NCBI GenBank assembly: GCA_030762935.1
Contig: CM060893.1
Coordinates: 14,204,897 to 14,268,896 of the forward strand
From: Hymenopus coronatus
Taxonomy: Eukaryota > Arthropoda > Insecta > Mantodea > Hymenopodidae
DNA length: 64,000 nucleotides
Reading direction: 5' to 3'
Within the stretch, counting starts at the first letter, position 1. Each line of letters begins with the position of its first letter. Under the pieces are notes generated by a model, which ran no database searches, had not been told where the DNA came from, and worked only from the letters and a program-made list of their open reading frames with translations. The position numbers were made by a program, and so were the translations under genes. This document shows positions 38,036-50,265 of the stretch, one piece after another.

Positions 38036-38850
38036 AGATGAATTTAAAAAATCTGATGTGTTCCATTCACACGACTCTATATCACTGCAACAATTTATTC
38101 TATTTACTTCATCTAATAGAGCAAAAATTAGCAGAAATAGTCTTACTACTTGCTTCCTTGTTAGTAGAAGCGAAGTAAGGGAGTACCATAGCTTACCGTG
38201 ATAGTCAAAAGCTGGTTGCTCTGCGACTGAAGTTCCTTTGTTTGTATGGATACGAGTTCACAAAGTACTATATGAGAAAAGTATAAGTCTTTATAGCTGA
38301 AAAAAAAACAAAACAAGGAATATCTCAAAACAATCAATTCCACGAAAAAATGTATACAACATAAATTGTATGTTTTAAGGTGCTCTACATTTGTTGTGTG
38401 GTAAGTTTTTGTCCATCTCTTATAGTTTATCAGTTATGTAAAATTCCGTAAAATTGACCGAGAATAAAGTAGTCTTCAGAGGCTATTCCCAGAAAATTCA
38501 AAATTCAAATATACATGTAAATATCTTTAATATACAATATTTTAATAAAAATCGTTAGAGCCATTGTTTAGAACATCAAAATGTTCGAAAAAAAGTTCCA
38601 TGTAAAGGGTAGTTTGGGGTGGGGGGATTTTTCTCAAAATCTTCGTGTCGCATCCCTGGAAGATACTAAACTTAAATACCAAGTTTGGTATTTTACCGAC
38701 TTTTCGATTTTGAGTTATCGTGTTCACACACACACGGACCTTTTTCTGAAAATACTTTTTTTGTTTACAGGGGACCCTAAAACATATATTTCCTGTGAAA
38801 TCTTGGTATCAAATTTTTTGGTGGAGTGCAACACCTTCTCTATACAAGGT
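38036..38850 (-). repeat. Repeat A, near full-length, minus strand
   Basis: It begins with the reverse of the family right end (AAAAAATCTGATGTGTTCCA at 38047) and continues through TTAGCAGAAATAGTCTTACT, AGGCTATTCCCAGAAAATTC and GGGGTGGGGGGATTTTTCTC to the GGGGACCCTAAAACATATAT block. Confidence 0.8.
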
Positions 38851-39544
38851 ATGAAAACTTAACATCTATTTAACCAAATCCTGATTTGAATGTCAGCACT
38901 AACAAAATTAAAAACCCTTTTGACTGCTCAGCCATCATCTGCCAAGACTTCTGCAAGGCAGCAGCTCAGAGATTCTCAAAGATGTGCCAGAGCAGCACAT
39001 AATGGACAAACAGGAACTGGGAACCCTTAAAAAGGCAACTGTGTGGAAAATTATAGAAGCCAATATACAACTGAGGCAAAATCATCTGATGACAAGACAC
39101 ATAAGAGGAAAGCAACCAACCCATTGAAATGTACCTCACCACAAAAAGAGCTGACCACTCTCCATGACAGCACAACAAACCAAAGTTTTATAATGCAACT
39201 TAAGACACTGCAACATTAGAGTTATGTGACTGCCTTCCTTAATTGCCAAATCTGCCAATTTATTCTCCAGCAAGCTAACATGACCAAGAATCTAAGCATG
39301 CTCCACACCAACTCTGGAATGGTGGTAGCTGCAAAGACCACCAAGCTTCTGAAGCACACCAACAGAACTTCCATAGTTCCACAACTACAAATGGAAAATC
39401 CACCATGAAAATCAAATACACCTGGTTCAGTTCCATAACTACAGGTATTCAATATTGTCGGTGCATCTAGATCCAAATAAGAGCATGGACACTATACAAA
39501 GGCATTGCTGAACTCTGTAGGCCACCATCTTGAGGTCACCCTTC
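38851..39544. other. Intergenic, nothing recognised
   Basis: A GC-moderate stretch at 38940-39480 has open frames on both strands without a motif I recognise. It could be an old retroelement internal region. Confidence 0.3.
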
Positions 39545-39808
39545 ATGCTAACTTCATATACCCAAGGTCACAGGTTCAAATCCAGTAGAGGACGATGGAT
39601 TTTTTCGGGTGTAAAAATCCTTAGCATGGCTTCCTTCAAAAGGGAAATAAAGCTGTTGGTCCGTGTTGTAGATTTATGACACGTAAAAGAACCAAGCCTG
39701 ATGGAGAGGCCTCTGAGAAAAATTAAGTGATCTTTCACGCCCAGTATAGACGGGACGTCGAGAACCACAGATGTTAAAGAGGATCCATAAATAACACTCC
39801 ATTTTTTA
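39545..39808 (+). repeat. SINE (family A), lacking the A box
   Basis: It starts at GCTAACTTCATATACCCAAG, has B-box-like CAGGTTCAAATCC, then GATTTTTTCGGGTGTAAAAA and the full 3' body to AACACTCCATTTTTT. Confidence 0.82.
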
Positions 39809-40189
39809 CCATCTTGAGATCCAAAGGGATGCCACAGTTAACCAAGTAGAGTGCACCCTCTTCCCCAAGAAACATGCTAGGTATTTCAGTATCATGCCTC
39901 CCAAGAAGCTCTTGGAAACGAACACCTGTAGGCACCGGACCAAAAGAGCCACTCATTCTATGCTTGACCAGTGGAGTGGTGAAAAACTTACTTTTCTACT
40001 TCATTTTAATCAAGATATAAATCTTTACAAACATAGCAACATTACACAAGAGATTAATAGCAATAGTGAAATATTTAAGAACTGAATGTTATATGCTGGC
40101 CTTAAAATTCCACTTTCTTTCCATTGTGAGAAACAACTGAAAGTAGACAAGACTTTAAAAGAATGTCAGTAATATTGAACAATTTGAAC
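39809..40189. other. Intergenic, nothing recognised
   Basis: No motif visible. Confidence 0.3.
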
Positions 40190-40800
40190 CATCATTAACA
40201 GATATATCAGAAATGGTTATTTGGAATAAATTGTACGAGATCTACATGTTTTAGTCTATTGCTTAAAGTATTACAGTTATACAAGATTATACAAAATACC
40301 CTCTAAATGAAGTGTAAGTTTTCATGAAGCTTATTAATAGTTAAATTTCATAGGATTTTTCTTGGAGATGGCATTGAGTGAAAGGTTATTACATTACATT
40401 CGTCAATTGTTATAACACTATTCCCAGAAAATTCAAAATATACATTTTACTTATGTAAATAAATTTAATTTATCATGTTTTAGGCAAAATCATTAGAGCT
40501 AATTTTGATAAAATCAAAAATTTGAAAGATGTACCATGTGAAGGGTAGTTGGAGGTGTAAGGAAGGATTTTCTTGAAAATCTTGTGCATCCTTGAAAGAT
40601 GATAATCGTAAATATCACATTTGATATTTAAACACACTTTGTTTTTGAAAGTGTGCATACATGCTTGTGTATACTCCCCACCTTTTTCTGAAGGTGCTTT
40701 TGCTGGGTTTAGGAGACCTCAAATCTTTACTTCAAGTGAAATCCCAGTATTAAATTTTTGGGTAGAATGCAACTTTTTCTCTAGCTATTCCTTATGTGGC
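40190..40800 (-). repeat. Repeat A, partial and rearranged, minus strand
   Basis: 40190-40260 and 40420-40800 match the reverse complement of the family (CTATTCCCAGAAAATTCAAA, TTTTGATAAAATCAAAAATT, GAAATCCCAGTATTAAATTT). About 150 bp between them is unrelated. Confidence 0.65.
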
Positions 40801-40859
40801 AGAAAAATTAAAAGTATAATAAACTCACATTTCATCCAAGTCTTCAACAGATTTAACAA

Positions 40860-41055
40860 GCCTAGCATACTAGTTTCCAAACCTGGAGGCCTTGGGTTTG
40901 ATTCCCAAGAGGATGATAGGAATTGTTCCAGGCAGGTTTACTCTTCATCTTCCCTAGAGTCTGGAAGTATGAGCAAGAGTGTAATGGCAAGGGTCACTAT
41001 TTATATTTTAAACCTTGGCATCTGGAGTTTGCACTGGACATTGTTGGCTTATTCC
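40860..41055 (+). repeat. tRNA-derived SINE (family C)
   Basis: B-box-like GGGTTTGATTCCC at about 40909, then AGAGTCTGGAAGTATGAGCA and CACTATTTATATTTTAAACC, matching 6641-6815 and the end of 23715-23890. Confidence 0.75.
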
Positions 41056-41129
41056 ACTTCAGATATTTTGTCAATAGAGCATTTATTTGTGTTGTTTTCA
41101 GTGACTTTAAAATGATATCTCTGCAAAAA

Positions 41130-42090
41130 GATGGAATTAACTCGTGAAGATGTTTGTGCAATGTTTTATGATGATTTTGACATGAATTATCAAGACAAGA
41201 ATACATTGCTTAACCTACTACTACGTTTGGCAATGAAACTCCATCCTTTGCCTTGTGAAATGCTAGTATAATGAGTTTAATCGTGGCTGCCATTCACTCT
41301 TTGACGAAATTCAGAACATCATCCAAAATCAGTTGTTGTGCCAGAAATCACTGATGCTGTGCAAAAATTGATAGTGCAAGATCGCTAAACCATATGCTAT
41401 AAGATAGAGGCAACTCTAGGCATTAATTCCACCAGCATATGTAAAATATTATGGTCATTTAGCTACAAAACACATTTGCTCTCATTGGATCCACCATAAT
41501 AGGACACAATCTCGAAAGGATGCTCATGCTCAAGAAATATAAATGGTGAGGCTTCAAAAGAAATATGTGATTGTGACAGGTGACGAATCGTGGATCTATG
41601 CATATGACTCGGAATGTAAAGTGTAGTTGACTGTAAGGGTGTTTCAAGATGAACCCAATCCAACAAAAATTATTTGCACTCAAAGCACTTCGAAACAAAT
41701 GGTTGCCTGTTTTTTCAGAAAAACTGGTCATGTGGCATTAGTGCCTCTAGAGGAACGTAAAATGGTCAATTCTGAAGCATACATAACCATTTGTTTGCCA
41801 GAAGTCTTTGGTGAAATAAGGAAAATAATCAAGACAATACAAGCACTCACACATCTCGTCTAACAACTATTTGAATTGAATTGATAACCCATCCACTGTA
41901 CAGTCCTGGTTTGGCACCCAATGACTTCTTTTTATTCACTCAATACACACTATCGAATATTGCAAAAAATAGCATCACAATAGGCAACTAGTAGTCTTTC
42001 GATGTTTTCTGAAGAAAAACTTAAGTCTATTATCTGTGAAATGAGTTTGTATGTGGACCATATGCTTTCATGTGCAGCATATTGCTGTTC
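41130..42090 (+). pseudogene. Mos1-type mariner transposase relic
   Basis: 41131-41240 encodes MELTREDVCAMFYDDF, the conserved start of a mariner subgroup common in insects. Later pieces read HPKSVVVPEITDAVQKLIV, VFQDEPNPTKI, TSKQMVACFFRKTGHVALVP and SGLAPNDFFLFTQ. The first catalytic Asp remains in GDESWIYAYD-like remains near 41583. The block with the second Asp (HHDNA-like) is deleted around 41840, and the third is retained as NDFF. Stops and shifts throughout. Confidence 0.88.
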
Positions 42091-42243
42091 AATAGAATTA
42101 ACTCTTGCTGTTGTACTATGGTTGGTTTTCTATAGTGCTTTGCACACAAGAAGATGAGGTAGGTGGTTTTTCCCAAGAGTTGATTCATCTGTCATATTTT
42201 GATTTATACAATATTTTTCCAGAAATGATCACAGAGTTTAATC

Positions 42244-42967
42244 ATTTGAGGGGCTCAGCGCCAGAGGGAGCTATCCCACAAATAGCTAAATTTGAGAAAA
42301 AAGGGGTTTTATTAGAGTTGTTGATTTGGTGAAAAATGGAATATTAAGGTACAACTTTTTTAAATCCAGTATTTGATCCACATTTTGAAATGTCCTAGAA
42401 AATACAAAAAAAGTGATATTTAAGTTTTTTTATTTATTTAGCACTGCAAACCATATTATTTACTAAAAATTTACTTATTCAGAGAGAGAAACTAAACATG
42501 ATATTATTCATATTCCTCACCATTGTTTCTTTTTCGTTTAGCAACAACTTTTTTCCATATGTTTTGCTTGCATATTCGTTTCTTTCCTTCACTAGCTATA
42601 CTATTTACCTCCATTTTGAAAAACAGAATAATCTGCAGCATAGTATAATGCCTAAAATTTCAACTATTTACACAATTAATTACACATATTTAATAATAAT
42701 CTTACAAATAGTTAAAGTTCTGTAAGTTTGGTGGCATTGTTCTTTAAATAGCAAGCAACTTCATAGTGGGATATCCCCATCTGGCACAAACTTTCTCACT
42801 TTGGAAAATGACAGTTTCTGTAAGTTACTGTAGATGACACTCTAAAACAATTAATATTACCAAGATTTCTACAGACATGAGAGACGGCAGAAGCTGTCTA
42901 AAAACAAAAAAATCTCATTTTTTCACAACGTATGGGATAGCTCCCTCTGGCACTGAGCCCCTCATTT
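42244..42967. mobile_element. Non-autonomous TIR element of 716 bp
   Basis: 42248-42278 (GAGGGGCTCAGCGCCAGAGG then GAGCTATCCCA) is repeated inverted at 42933-42963 with one mismatch. ATTT flanks both sides (42244-42247, 42964-42967), a possible 4-bp target duplication but short enough to be chance. There is no transposase, and the interior is AT-rich. Confidence 0.85.
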
Positions 42968-43145
42968 AATTTATTCCATGGAATGTTGCCTTAAAAAGAG
43001 ATTGGCTGAAAATTGTTAACAGAGGACTTGAGTTTTACCTGCATAAAAAGAAATTGTGATGTGCTGTCCTTCCTTCCCTTTGCTGAAATGTGTGCAGCGG
43101 TTTTTGTATGTTATTTAAGTTGAAATCTCTTCTCACTTTATTTCC

Positions 43146-43467
43146 TTCAAGCAAACAGTTGCCCTCCATGGTGTAATGGTTACCATGCTAACTTCATATG
43201 ATCAAGGTTGCGGGTTCAAACCTGGCGGAGGACGATGGATTTTTTTTCGGGTGTAAAGATCCTTAGCATGGCTTCCTTTGGAAGAGAAGTAAAGCCGTTG
43301 GTCCCGTGTCGTAGATTTACAGCACGTTAAAGAACCTCAAGCATGATAAAGAGGCCTCAGAGCAAAATTAAGCAGTATTTCATGCCCAATTTAGAATGGG
43401 ATGTTGAGAACCACAGCAGTTAAAGAGCATCCATAAATAACATGCCATTTCCATTTTCAAGCAAACA
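43146..43467 (+). repeat. tRNA-derived SINE (family A), complete, with target duplication
   Basis: The element is 43158-43455: head GCCCTCCATGGTGTAATGGT (A box), GGGTTCAAACC (B box), GGCGGAGGACGATGG, body with TTTTTTTTCGGGTGTAAAGA and an end at AACATGCCATTTCCATT. A perfect 12-bp duplication TTCAAGCAAACA flanks it (43146-43157, 43456-43467), the mark of LINE-mediated insertion. It is the best reference copy of the family here. Confidence 0.93.
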
Positions 43468-43551
43468 TGGCAACACACTATTGTTCCATCTGTTGGGTAG
43501 TAACGTCCACTGATTAAATAAATCTGTTTGCTGCTCTTTTCTTTAGGCAAC

Positions 43552-43805
43552 TAGTTGCACTTTATCAACACAAAAGTTAATGTTCAAATCTGGACATCTA
43601 TGGTCGACATGTGCTCCACTTGGACATAGTGTAGATGATGTTACACTGGACGCATTTTGACAACGAAGGTTGTCGAAACGCAGGTTAGGAGATGTCTGCA
43701 AAAGAGGATGACAACAAAGGTTGTCGAAACACGTCCAGCATAACATCATCTACACCATGTCCAAGTGGAGCACGTGTCGGCAATAGATATCCAGATTTGA
43801 ACAAA
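43552..43805. mobile_element. Penelope-like palindromic tail, sixth family
   Basis: The arms at about 43575-43680 and 43705-43800 are imperfect inverted repeats (AACGAAGGTTGTCGAAACGC / AACAAAGGTTGTCGAAACAC in the loop; TCCACTTGGACATAGTGTAG / ACACCATGTCCAAGTGGAGC outside). Both arms, read outward, encode the same peptide (ASSVTSSTLCPSGAHVDHRC left on minus; NTSSITSSTPCPSGARVGNR right on plus), so this is a duplicated inverted C-terminal end of one element. The Penelope-like assignment is inference. Confidence 0.75.
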
Positions 43806-44401
43806 ATGATAGCTTCACTGTATGTAATGGCTTTTTTAAAAAAAATACAAAAGTTAATAAATGAACAAATATAATTTTTTTTTGCCATTGTCTGCTGCAC
43901 GCAGTAATAAAAGGCATGTAGGAAAACCCCACTCCATCCCCCTTAAGTTAGGTACCTGCTTTTATTGTAAGCTCTGAAAGTAAGGTGCTGTTACAATTAA
44001 AGGGATACAATATCCTTTTTCTTAGAAATTCTTGGTATTGTGTATCATTTATGCCAAAATAATCTGTTACACTTAGAATGTGCAGCAATGCTTTATATCC
44101 CTTTAAACATGCATTTGCATATGCACTTATACACTTTCAAAAAATCTAGGCCCTATCTATTATATCTCAGATGTTCTCATTCTGGGTTCTAGTTATTGTG
44201 AACCAGCCTTACCCTGTAGGTCCTCTCATTCCATCACCATCTTATCATACAGGTAAGGGTAATGCACTCCAATCCAGCTAATAGAGCATAGATGGGATGT
44301 TATTCTAAGTTGTAGTAGCCCAAGGAGAGCTTTAGATCCTAAGAATTGGCTTTCAACATGAAGTAAATTACCTTTGAAATTCTGTAGGATGTTGTATGTA
44401 A
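43806..44401. other. Intergenic, possible SINE tail
   Basis: CTGTAGGTCCTCTCATTCCA at 44214 recurs at 50169, where it belongs to a SINE. Otherwise nothing is recognised. Confidence 0.35.
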
Positions 44402-45441
44402 GTTATAATTAAGCCCTGGATTCTTAGGTTCCGACCTATTTTATTCCTGACCACCTACACTCCAAACTTCGGTTTATTTTAATGTTTTAGTTACCAACAA
44501 GTAATATACTTCAATTTTATAGAGCCTAAATTGACCTAATTTTAGGTGATAGAACCTAAAAGTCTAAATTCGGTTATTTAAGCTAATAATAGTATATTTA
44601 TGAACATAAAATAATTTTTAAAATGAAGGGAGACAGTTCGAATAAGGAAACTATTAAATAATTATATTATGAAATCTTGCGCAATACCTTACAATAATAA
44701 ACTTTAATTAAACCGTCCGCTACAATAATAAACTAATTAAAATATCCGCCGCCTTCAGTTATTTTCTAGCTATTGTCGAAAGAGGTGTAAGTGGCATGCA
44801 GCATTTCTGAAACGTGTGATGTTTACATGCCACAACAATAGGTGAAAACTAGGTGCAAACATTTTAATAGCGCTGTTGAGTAGTATGCATTATTGCTTCT
44901 TCCATTATAGGGAGTGTCTAACACGACATTTTGAAAATTCAGTGGCAAAATATTCAGTCTTCTTGCTACTGTAACTTTAGTATGTTAGTATTTTAAACAA
45001 AGTGCCCAGTGATTTGCATGAATTTATATATTGTCACACCCCACACTAAATCGAGGGGACCCGCTTGGCTGCTGAGAGGTAAAACAAAATATACTTTTTA
45101 CTACGGGTGGACACAAAGGGCGCACCCATACATGCAAAATCCTATACACCAGGGAAAACCTAATTCAGAAAAGGATGATGATGGGTAAACTATGCTACTA
45201 AATTAAAAGAAATCATATCTAAATCAAATAGCACTTTATAACATTACCTGGGTTCCTTCAGGGCACGAGGCCAAACTTGGTGTCCTAGTTGCACATGTTA
45301 CTTGTGCAATGTCACCAACTTTATGATAATTATAAATTACAAAGCCAGGATGTGACAACTCCCCATAAAATCCTAATACACTGATACATAGAACCTAATT
45401 TTAACTTTTTAGAACCTAAACATCCGGGGCTTAGTTATAAT
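44402..45441. mobile_element. Non-autonomous hAT-like element with 8-bp target duplication
   Basis: The element is 44410-45433 (1,024 bp). TIRs of about 22 bp with three mismatches begin TAAGCCCTGGATTCTTAGGT (left) and TAAGCCCCGGATGTTTAGGT (right, minus strand). A perfect 8-bp repeat GTTATAAT lies at 44402-44409 and 45434-45441. Internal sub-terminal motifs of the TAGAACCTAAA type recur at 44530-44565 and 45408, as in many hAT elements. No transposase. Confidence 0.88.
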
Positions 45442-48349
45442 CATATGGTTCTTGACAAACATATGGCTGGGGAAATGGAAGTGCCACAATAAAATATGCT
45501 AGAATGTTTACTGGAATCATATTTCTGATAATGTACAACAGAGAGACAAAGTAACGGTACATAAAATAAGCTCACAGTAAATAAAACTTTTGTTTTTAAA
45601 AACTGCCTCACTAGGCAATAATATTCACCCTTCCTCAGCAGTTGTAACATTGGATTTGGCTTACAAGCACAAATGTTTCTTAACTATAATACTCTTGAAT
45701 GGTAAACATAAGATAGGCCTCTTTCATGAATATATCACACATTCATCACAGTGCCCAAATACAGGCGACTTATTCTCAAAATCAACCCAGAGCAAAGCAA
45801 CATCTATTTAAAATGAACTTACATACATTCGCACACAAGTACACATCTTGCCATTAATGACTGAACACACATCCTTACAATAGTCAACATACTACTTGTG
45901 TATCAGTGTAGTATATATGTAGTGTGCTTTTAAAATGTTTTTCACCATCTGGGCCCACATGTTAATAAATGTGTTATCTTCCATCTAAAATGTTGTAACT
46001 AAGCTATGCTATACTAATTTACAAAGAAAGAAAATGTATGTGTATAAAATTCTGATAGTGAAAAGCCCTGTTCTTCCAGACAGATACAGAACATAAGACA
46101 CCTCTCTATTTCAGCTCCTAAATGATTACAAAGATTTACAAAGCCTGGATAGTGGAATATAACCATGATGGAGTCATGAAAGAATATATTTGCACAGAAA
46201 GGTTTCACTTTCTGTTGATGTTAATAAAGCTTTGTTGTATTTCCTCTGCATGTCATAATCTAGTTCATATCATTACATACTAAATAATTGTATGAAAACG
46301 AAAGTTGATCCAGTATAACATTAGAAATTACTCAACCAATATTTATAAATAACCACAGAAGATTATTTTTCTTCATGTTTCAACCATGGAAATTCCAAAA
46401 TGTGGCCTGAAATATTCACCATTTTTGTCCACATTTTTGTATATTGATATCAGGAGTTTCCATATTATGTGAAAACTATGTAGCCTTTATGATATTAACT
46501 GTGGGATCAAAAAGAGAATTTAAAAGTATAAAATCTGCCAGCTGGGATTATGTAGGAATTACCTGATCACTCCAATAATTGTTTAATTGCTAAAAAATAC
46601 TTGCAGGCTGTGTAAAATTTATGGAATTTGGAAGACTTTTAAGAGGTTATGGAAACCAGAAATACATGCCAATATTTTATATTTATTTTAATGAATAATA
46701 CACGATTTTTCATATATTATTTGCAGAATTATGGTACTTTATGAAATTTACAATTTCCAATTCTAAATAACATTAAAAACTTTACAATTGCACAATAATT
46801 TATTAAAGAATTGGGATAGGCATATGAAATGAATTAGTCATTCAAGGTTTAAAAGGCAGTCTGTACAATGTCGGGTAAGATAGTTAAAATAAAATAAAAT
46901 GGTTTGAATTAACTTACTTTCATGGTATTGTATGTCAGATTATCACAGTTTGACATACCAACAGCACAGACCAAATAAAAACCCCCATTAAGTTGTTTTT
47001 ACGCAATGGACACACCAGCCAAAGCAAAAGGATTTAAATTACGGAAAGACGCTGTGAAAGGGTAAAACATAATTGGCACCATTAGAAGCATCTGTCTGTC
47101 ATAATGGCAAGATAGTGTATATCTTAAAGCACTAAAAGAAAAAGATATGTTAGTAATATAAGATTAAACTTATTCATTAACTGCAAGCATACTATGAAAT
47201 CACAGCTATTGGGTCATTAAATTACATATCTGTCAAGCTCATGGCAAGCAAAGCTGAAAACTGGCAAATGATCTCCCTTTGTGGTTACATCCCTCTGTTG
47301 TTCTGCTCTATGAATATGCAGTCATCAATATGTTCATATCAATTCTAAAAAACATTGATATAGAATGTTTTGTTTTTAAAATCACATTAAATACTTGTAT
47401 ACAAGGCGACACTAGAAATAACCATTGTGCAGGGGTGCCATCTCAATGGAGATGCCTAGTTTTTGTCTGTTGTGAGTCATTTTGAACAAGACTATACATT
47501 CTTAAACATTTTTGGTCTACTAGCTATCAAAATGGACAAAAATCAGTTAAGTCACATTATGGTCTTGCATTAACAGTTGTTCATTAAAATTTAATCTTTA
47601 CATGGAAATACACCAAGAAGATTGCCTGAAAAAGTTTGTTGTAATTCAATAGTAGACAGTAGCATCATTTCCTGAGGGTATTGAAATAACTTGGTATTTT
47701 AAGCAAAAATACAGAATAAATGAATAAAGTAGTGTTCAATACATTGTTACATTACAAATTTTTTATCAAAATTATCCTATATAACAAAGCATTCAGCTGA
47801 TAGAGATGAAAACATATTGCTGTTCTTTTGCCATTTTGTAATATATTTAAATATGTTCCAGAATGCCAATGTCAGAAGAGGGTTGCAGACCATATGTTAG
47901 CATTTATTTCCTGTGTTTCTCATTAATATTTTTATTATCATGGCTGCAATAGCTGAGATAGTTCTGCATAATGTGTGTGGCTTGCATTCAGTAGGTTGCA
48001 TGTCAGTTTCTGCTGGACTGACTACTCTGACCTTAGATTTGTTTGTTTTCCCAGGTTGGACAAATATTTTAATGAATTGTACATGTAGTACTGCAAATTC
48101 CTTTCACATTTCCTGGTCATGTTTCCCCGTCGAAGAAACAGACATTGGACGGTAGGCAGGGCGTATGGTGGTAGAGTTTGCTTTGTGGAACTGTTATCTG
48201 AAGACGTTAGGGACATTCCTATGCCCAATTTCTTAGCCAACCAGCAGTAAAATGCAAAATTTTAGCACGAGTTGAATTCTTGCAAATGTGCTTGTAAATG
48301 CAATACACTGCGAATTAAGTAAAATGGCTCTATTTGGGTACCAGCATTC
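45442..48349. other. Intergenic, nothing recognised over 2.9 kb
   Basis: AT-rich sequence with only short chance frames. I see no repeat that matches the other families. It may be intergenic or part of a 3' untranslated region; this cannot be decided here. Confidence 0.4.
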
Positions 48350-48610
48350 TGTTCCCCAAAAAGTATTCATTTATGATTCATAGAGAATCTGCGCACGGAC
48401 CCTGCATTTCCCTGATTTAACACTTAGCAATTTTCATCTCAGGGGGGAGAAGTTTACAAAACAAATCCACGCATTTTATAGGAGTTTAAAAATATAATTT
48501 TCCTAAGTGCTTCCATATCTGAAGAGGAACTGCAGCCTATAATGGCCAGTATGTGCCAGAAATGCTTAACAATGGAGACACTCTAACATCTCCTGGCTTG
48601 GTATATGAGA
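48350..48610 (+). pseudogene. Possible mariner-like 3' relic
   Basis: 48410-48470 reads FPDLTLSNFHLRGEKFTKQI, reminiscent of the SPDLA.SD.HLF block near the third catalytic Asp of mariner transposases (here Asn). Nothing else of the protein is recognisable. Confidence 0.35.
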
Positions 48611-48884
48611 TTATTTAAGTGTTTAAATTCGTTTCTTTGTTAGAAATAATTTATGCAATAAACCATAGTATACTTACTGTGGACATACTGTCATCCACTC
48701 AATGCGCATAGCATGCATCATCACCAACTAGCTAAGAGCTGCAAAACCTGTTCTGCTCTATGCTGACTGCCCAATAAAAGGCTAGGCTAATATGGTGCAA
48801 GTATACAATAATAGTTTACTGTGATACAAGAGTGGTGTATTTACTGCAACTTAAGATTTTTCAATGCACTTAACACATGCACAT
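48611..48884. other. Intergenic, nothing recognised
   Basis: No motif visible. Confidence 0.3.
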
Positions 48885-49000
48885 TGCACACTATATTTTC
48901 AACAAATGAGTAAAGGAAAGTAGTCCTTTGAAACATGTTCCACCAAAAATATCAAGTAAGTGTTGTTTATTGTAATTAATCGACTCATTGTCAAATAAAA
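48885..49000 (+). repeat. Possible Penelope-like tail
   Basis: GAAACATGTTCCACCAAAAA, AAGTAAGTGTTG and TAATCGACTCATTG have the order and type of the Penelope-like tails at 14440-14480 (ACATGTTT.., AAGTAAGTGATG, ATCGACTCAA). No second arm or coding is visible. Confidence 0.5.
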
Positions 49001-49489
49001 GAAATAATAATTATGCAAAAATAAAGTTAATTACTAACAGTGTTCAGTATGTGGTACCAGTAGTAAGGTTAGCCTATCAAATTTTGGTGGCCAACTGGCC
49101 ATCATTTATCCATGCGATTGTAGAACTTGAAAAAAAAAAGTAAATAACTTGGGGCTGACATGATGATCAACATAAATTACTTGAGAGATTCAAATTAATT
49201 GCGAGTAAATGATAACAAATGAAAAGGAAGTAAAGATCCAGGTAAGACTTAAATGGAAAAATTCAACTATCAAAAAAAAAAAAAAAAAGTTTTATTTCAG
49301 GCCTGCAATAATAAGTATATCAAAGGTTCAGGCAAGACAAGCAAAAATGTCAAATATTTGATAACGTTGTCAAGTGCCACTATCTTATCAGCACTGTTAG
49401 TGTGCCAGAATCATGCCCTGCAATCCTTTTACTTGCCAGTAAATCTGATATGGGGCTGTCACTTTTAAGCACACTTAAAAACCATCTAT
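49001..49489. other. Intergenic, nothing recognised
   Basis: A poly-A run lies at about 49274-49289. Confidence 0.3.
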
Positions 49490-49550
49490 CTGGTCCAGGT
49501 TTGAACCTGTGACCTTGGGACCTACAGGTAGATTAGACTACCAGCACCAA
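49490..49550 (-). repeat. tRNA-like SINE head, minus strand
   Basis: On the minus strand GCTGGTAGTCTAATCTACCT and then CACAGGTTCAAACCTGGACC (B box) resemble a tRNA-derived head. No body could be followed. Confidence 0.5.
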
Positions 49551-50004
49551 ATGTAGCAAATTAATTTTTTTTACCATGACAACATGAACGGTAAATGGAC
49601 GAAAGAAATATTCGCTGAAAAATGAAATAATGTCATTTTAATTTTATTAATATAGTTTATGAAAAACTGCATTTAGTAAATACTTTCAGCACATGGTTTC
49701 TAACAATTTCCCTTGCGCTGAGCATTTTTTAAATTTTCAAGAAGACAAAACACAGTTGATATATTACTACCGATATGACATACTGCAGTTGCAGCCTTTC
49801 TTTTACTTTAGTCATGGTTCATTAGTGATCCCCATCCCCCAATTTTAAAGATCTGCAATGCCTGTGACACTAAAATTTTAAAATGTAGGCTTTCATGTTT
49901 GTGTATTATAATTAATTTTTGGCATGAACCATGTAGCTGAACCTTTAGCATTCTAATATTACAGTTCTTCAGGTAATCGAAGAGGATAATTCAGGTAATC
50001 CTTG
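49551..50004. other. Intergenic, nothing recognised
   Basis: No motif visible. Confidence 0.3.
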
Positions 50005-50265
50005 AAATATGGATGGGGCTGGAGTAGTTCAATGGTTTAATTTGCAACTCTTTACTATGGTCCTTGTTTCAATTTCCAGCTTTGTGATGGTGATTTTAAA
50101 ATCATCCATATCTAGACTTTCACCTGACTAGTTCGTGTGAAATATCTCTAAAGTCCAAGATAAAAACTGTAGGTCCTCTCATTCCATCATGTTACCACCA
50201 GATATCAGACACTGCCTGTTGGATTCCTGAAGGTAGTATTGCTTGGTGGAAGAAGATTCACTAGA
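50005..50265 (+). repeat. tRNA-derived SINE (related to family D)
   Basis: GGAGTAGTTCAATGGTTTAA (A-box like) and TTGTTTCAATTTCCAGC (B-box like) precede a body containing CTGTAGGTCCTCTCATTCCA, shared with 44214. Confidence 0.55.

Noticed and set aside
38940..39480. Possible retroelement or gene on either strand
   Set aside because: Open frames without any motif I can support; left as unrecognised.
43158..43235. tRNA gene suggested by A and B boxes
   Set aside because: The head continues into a conserved SINE body with a 12-bp target duplication and has several copies in the window; it is a SINE.
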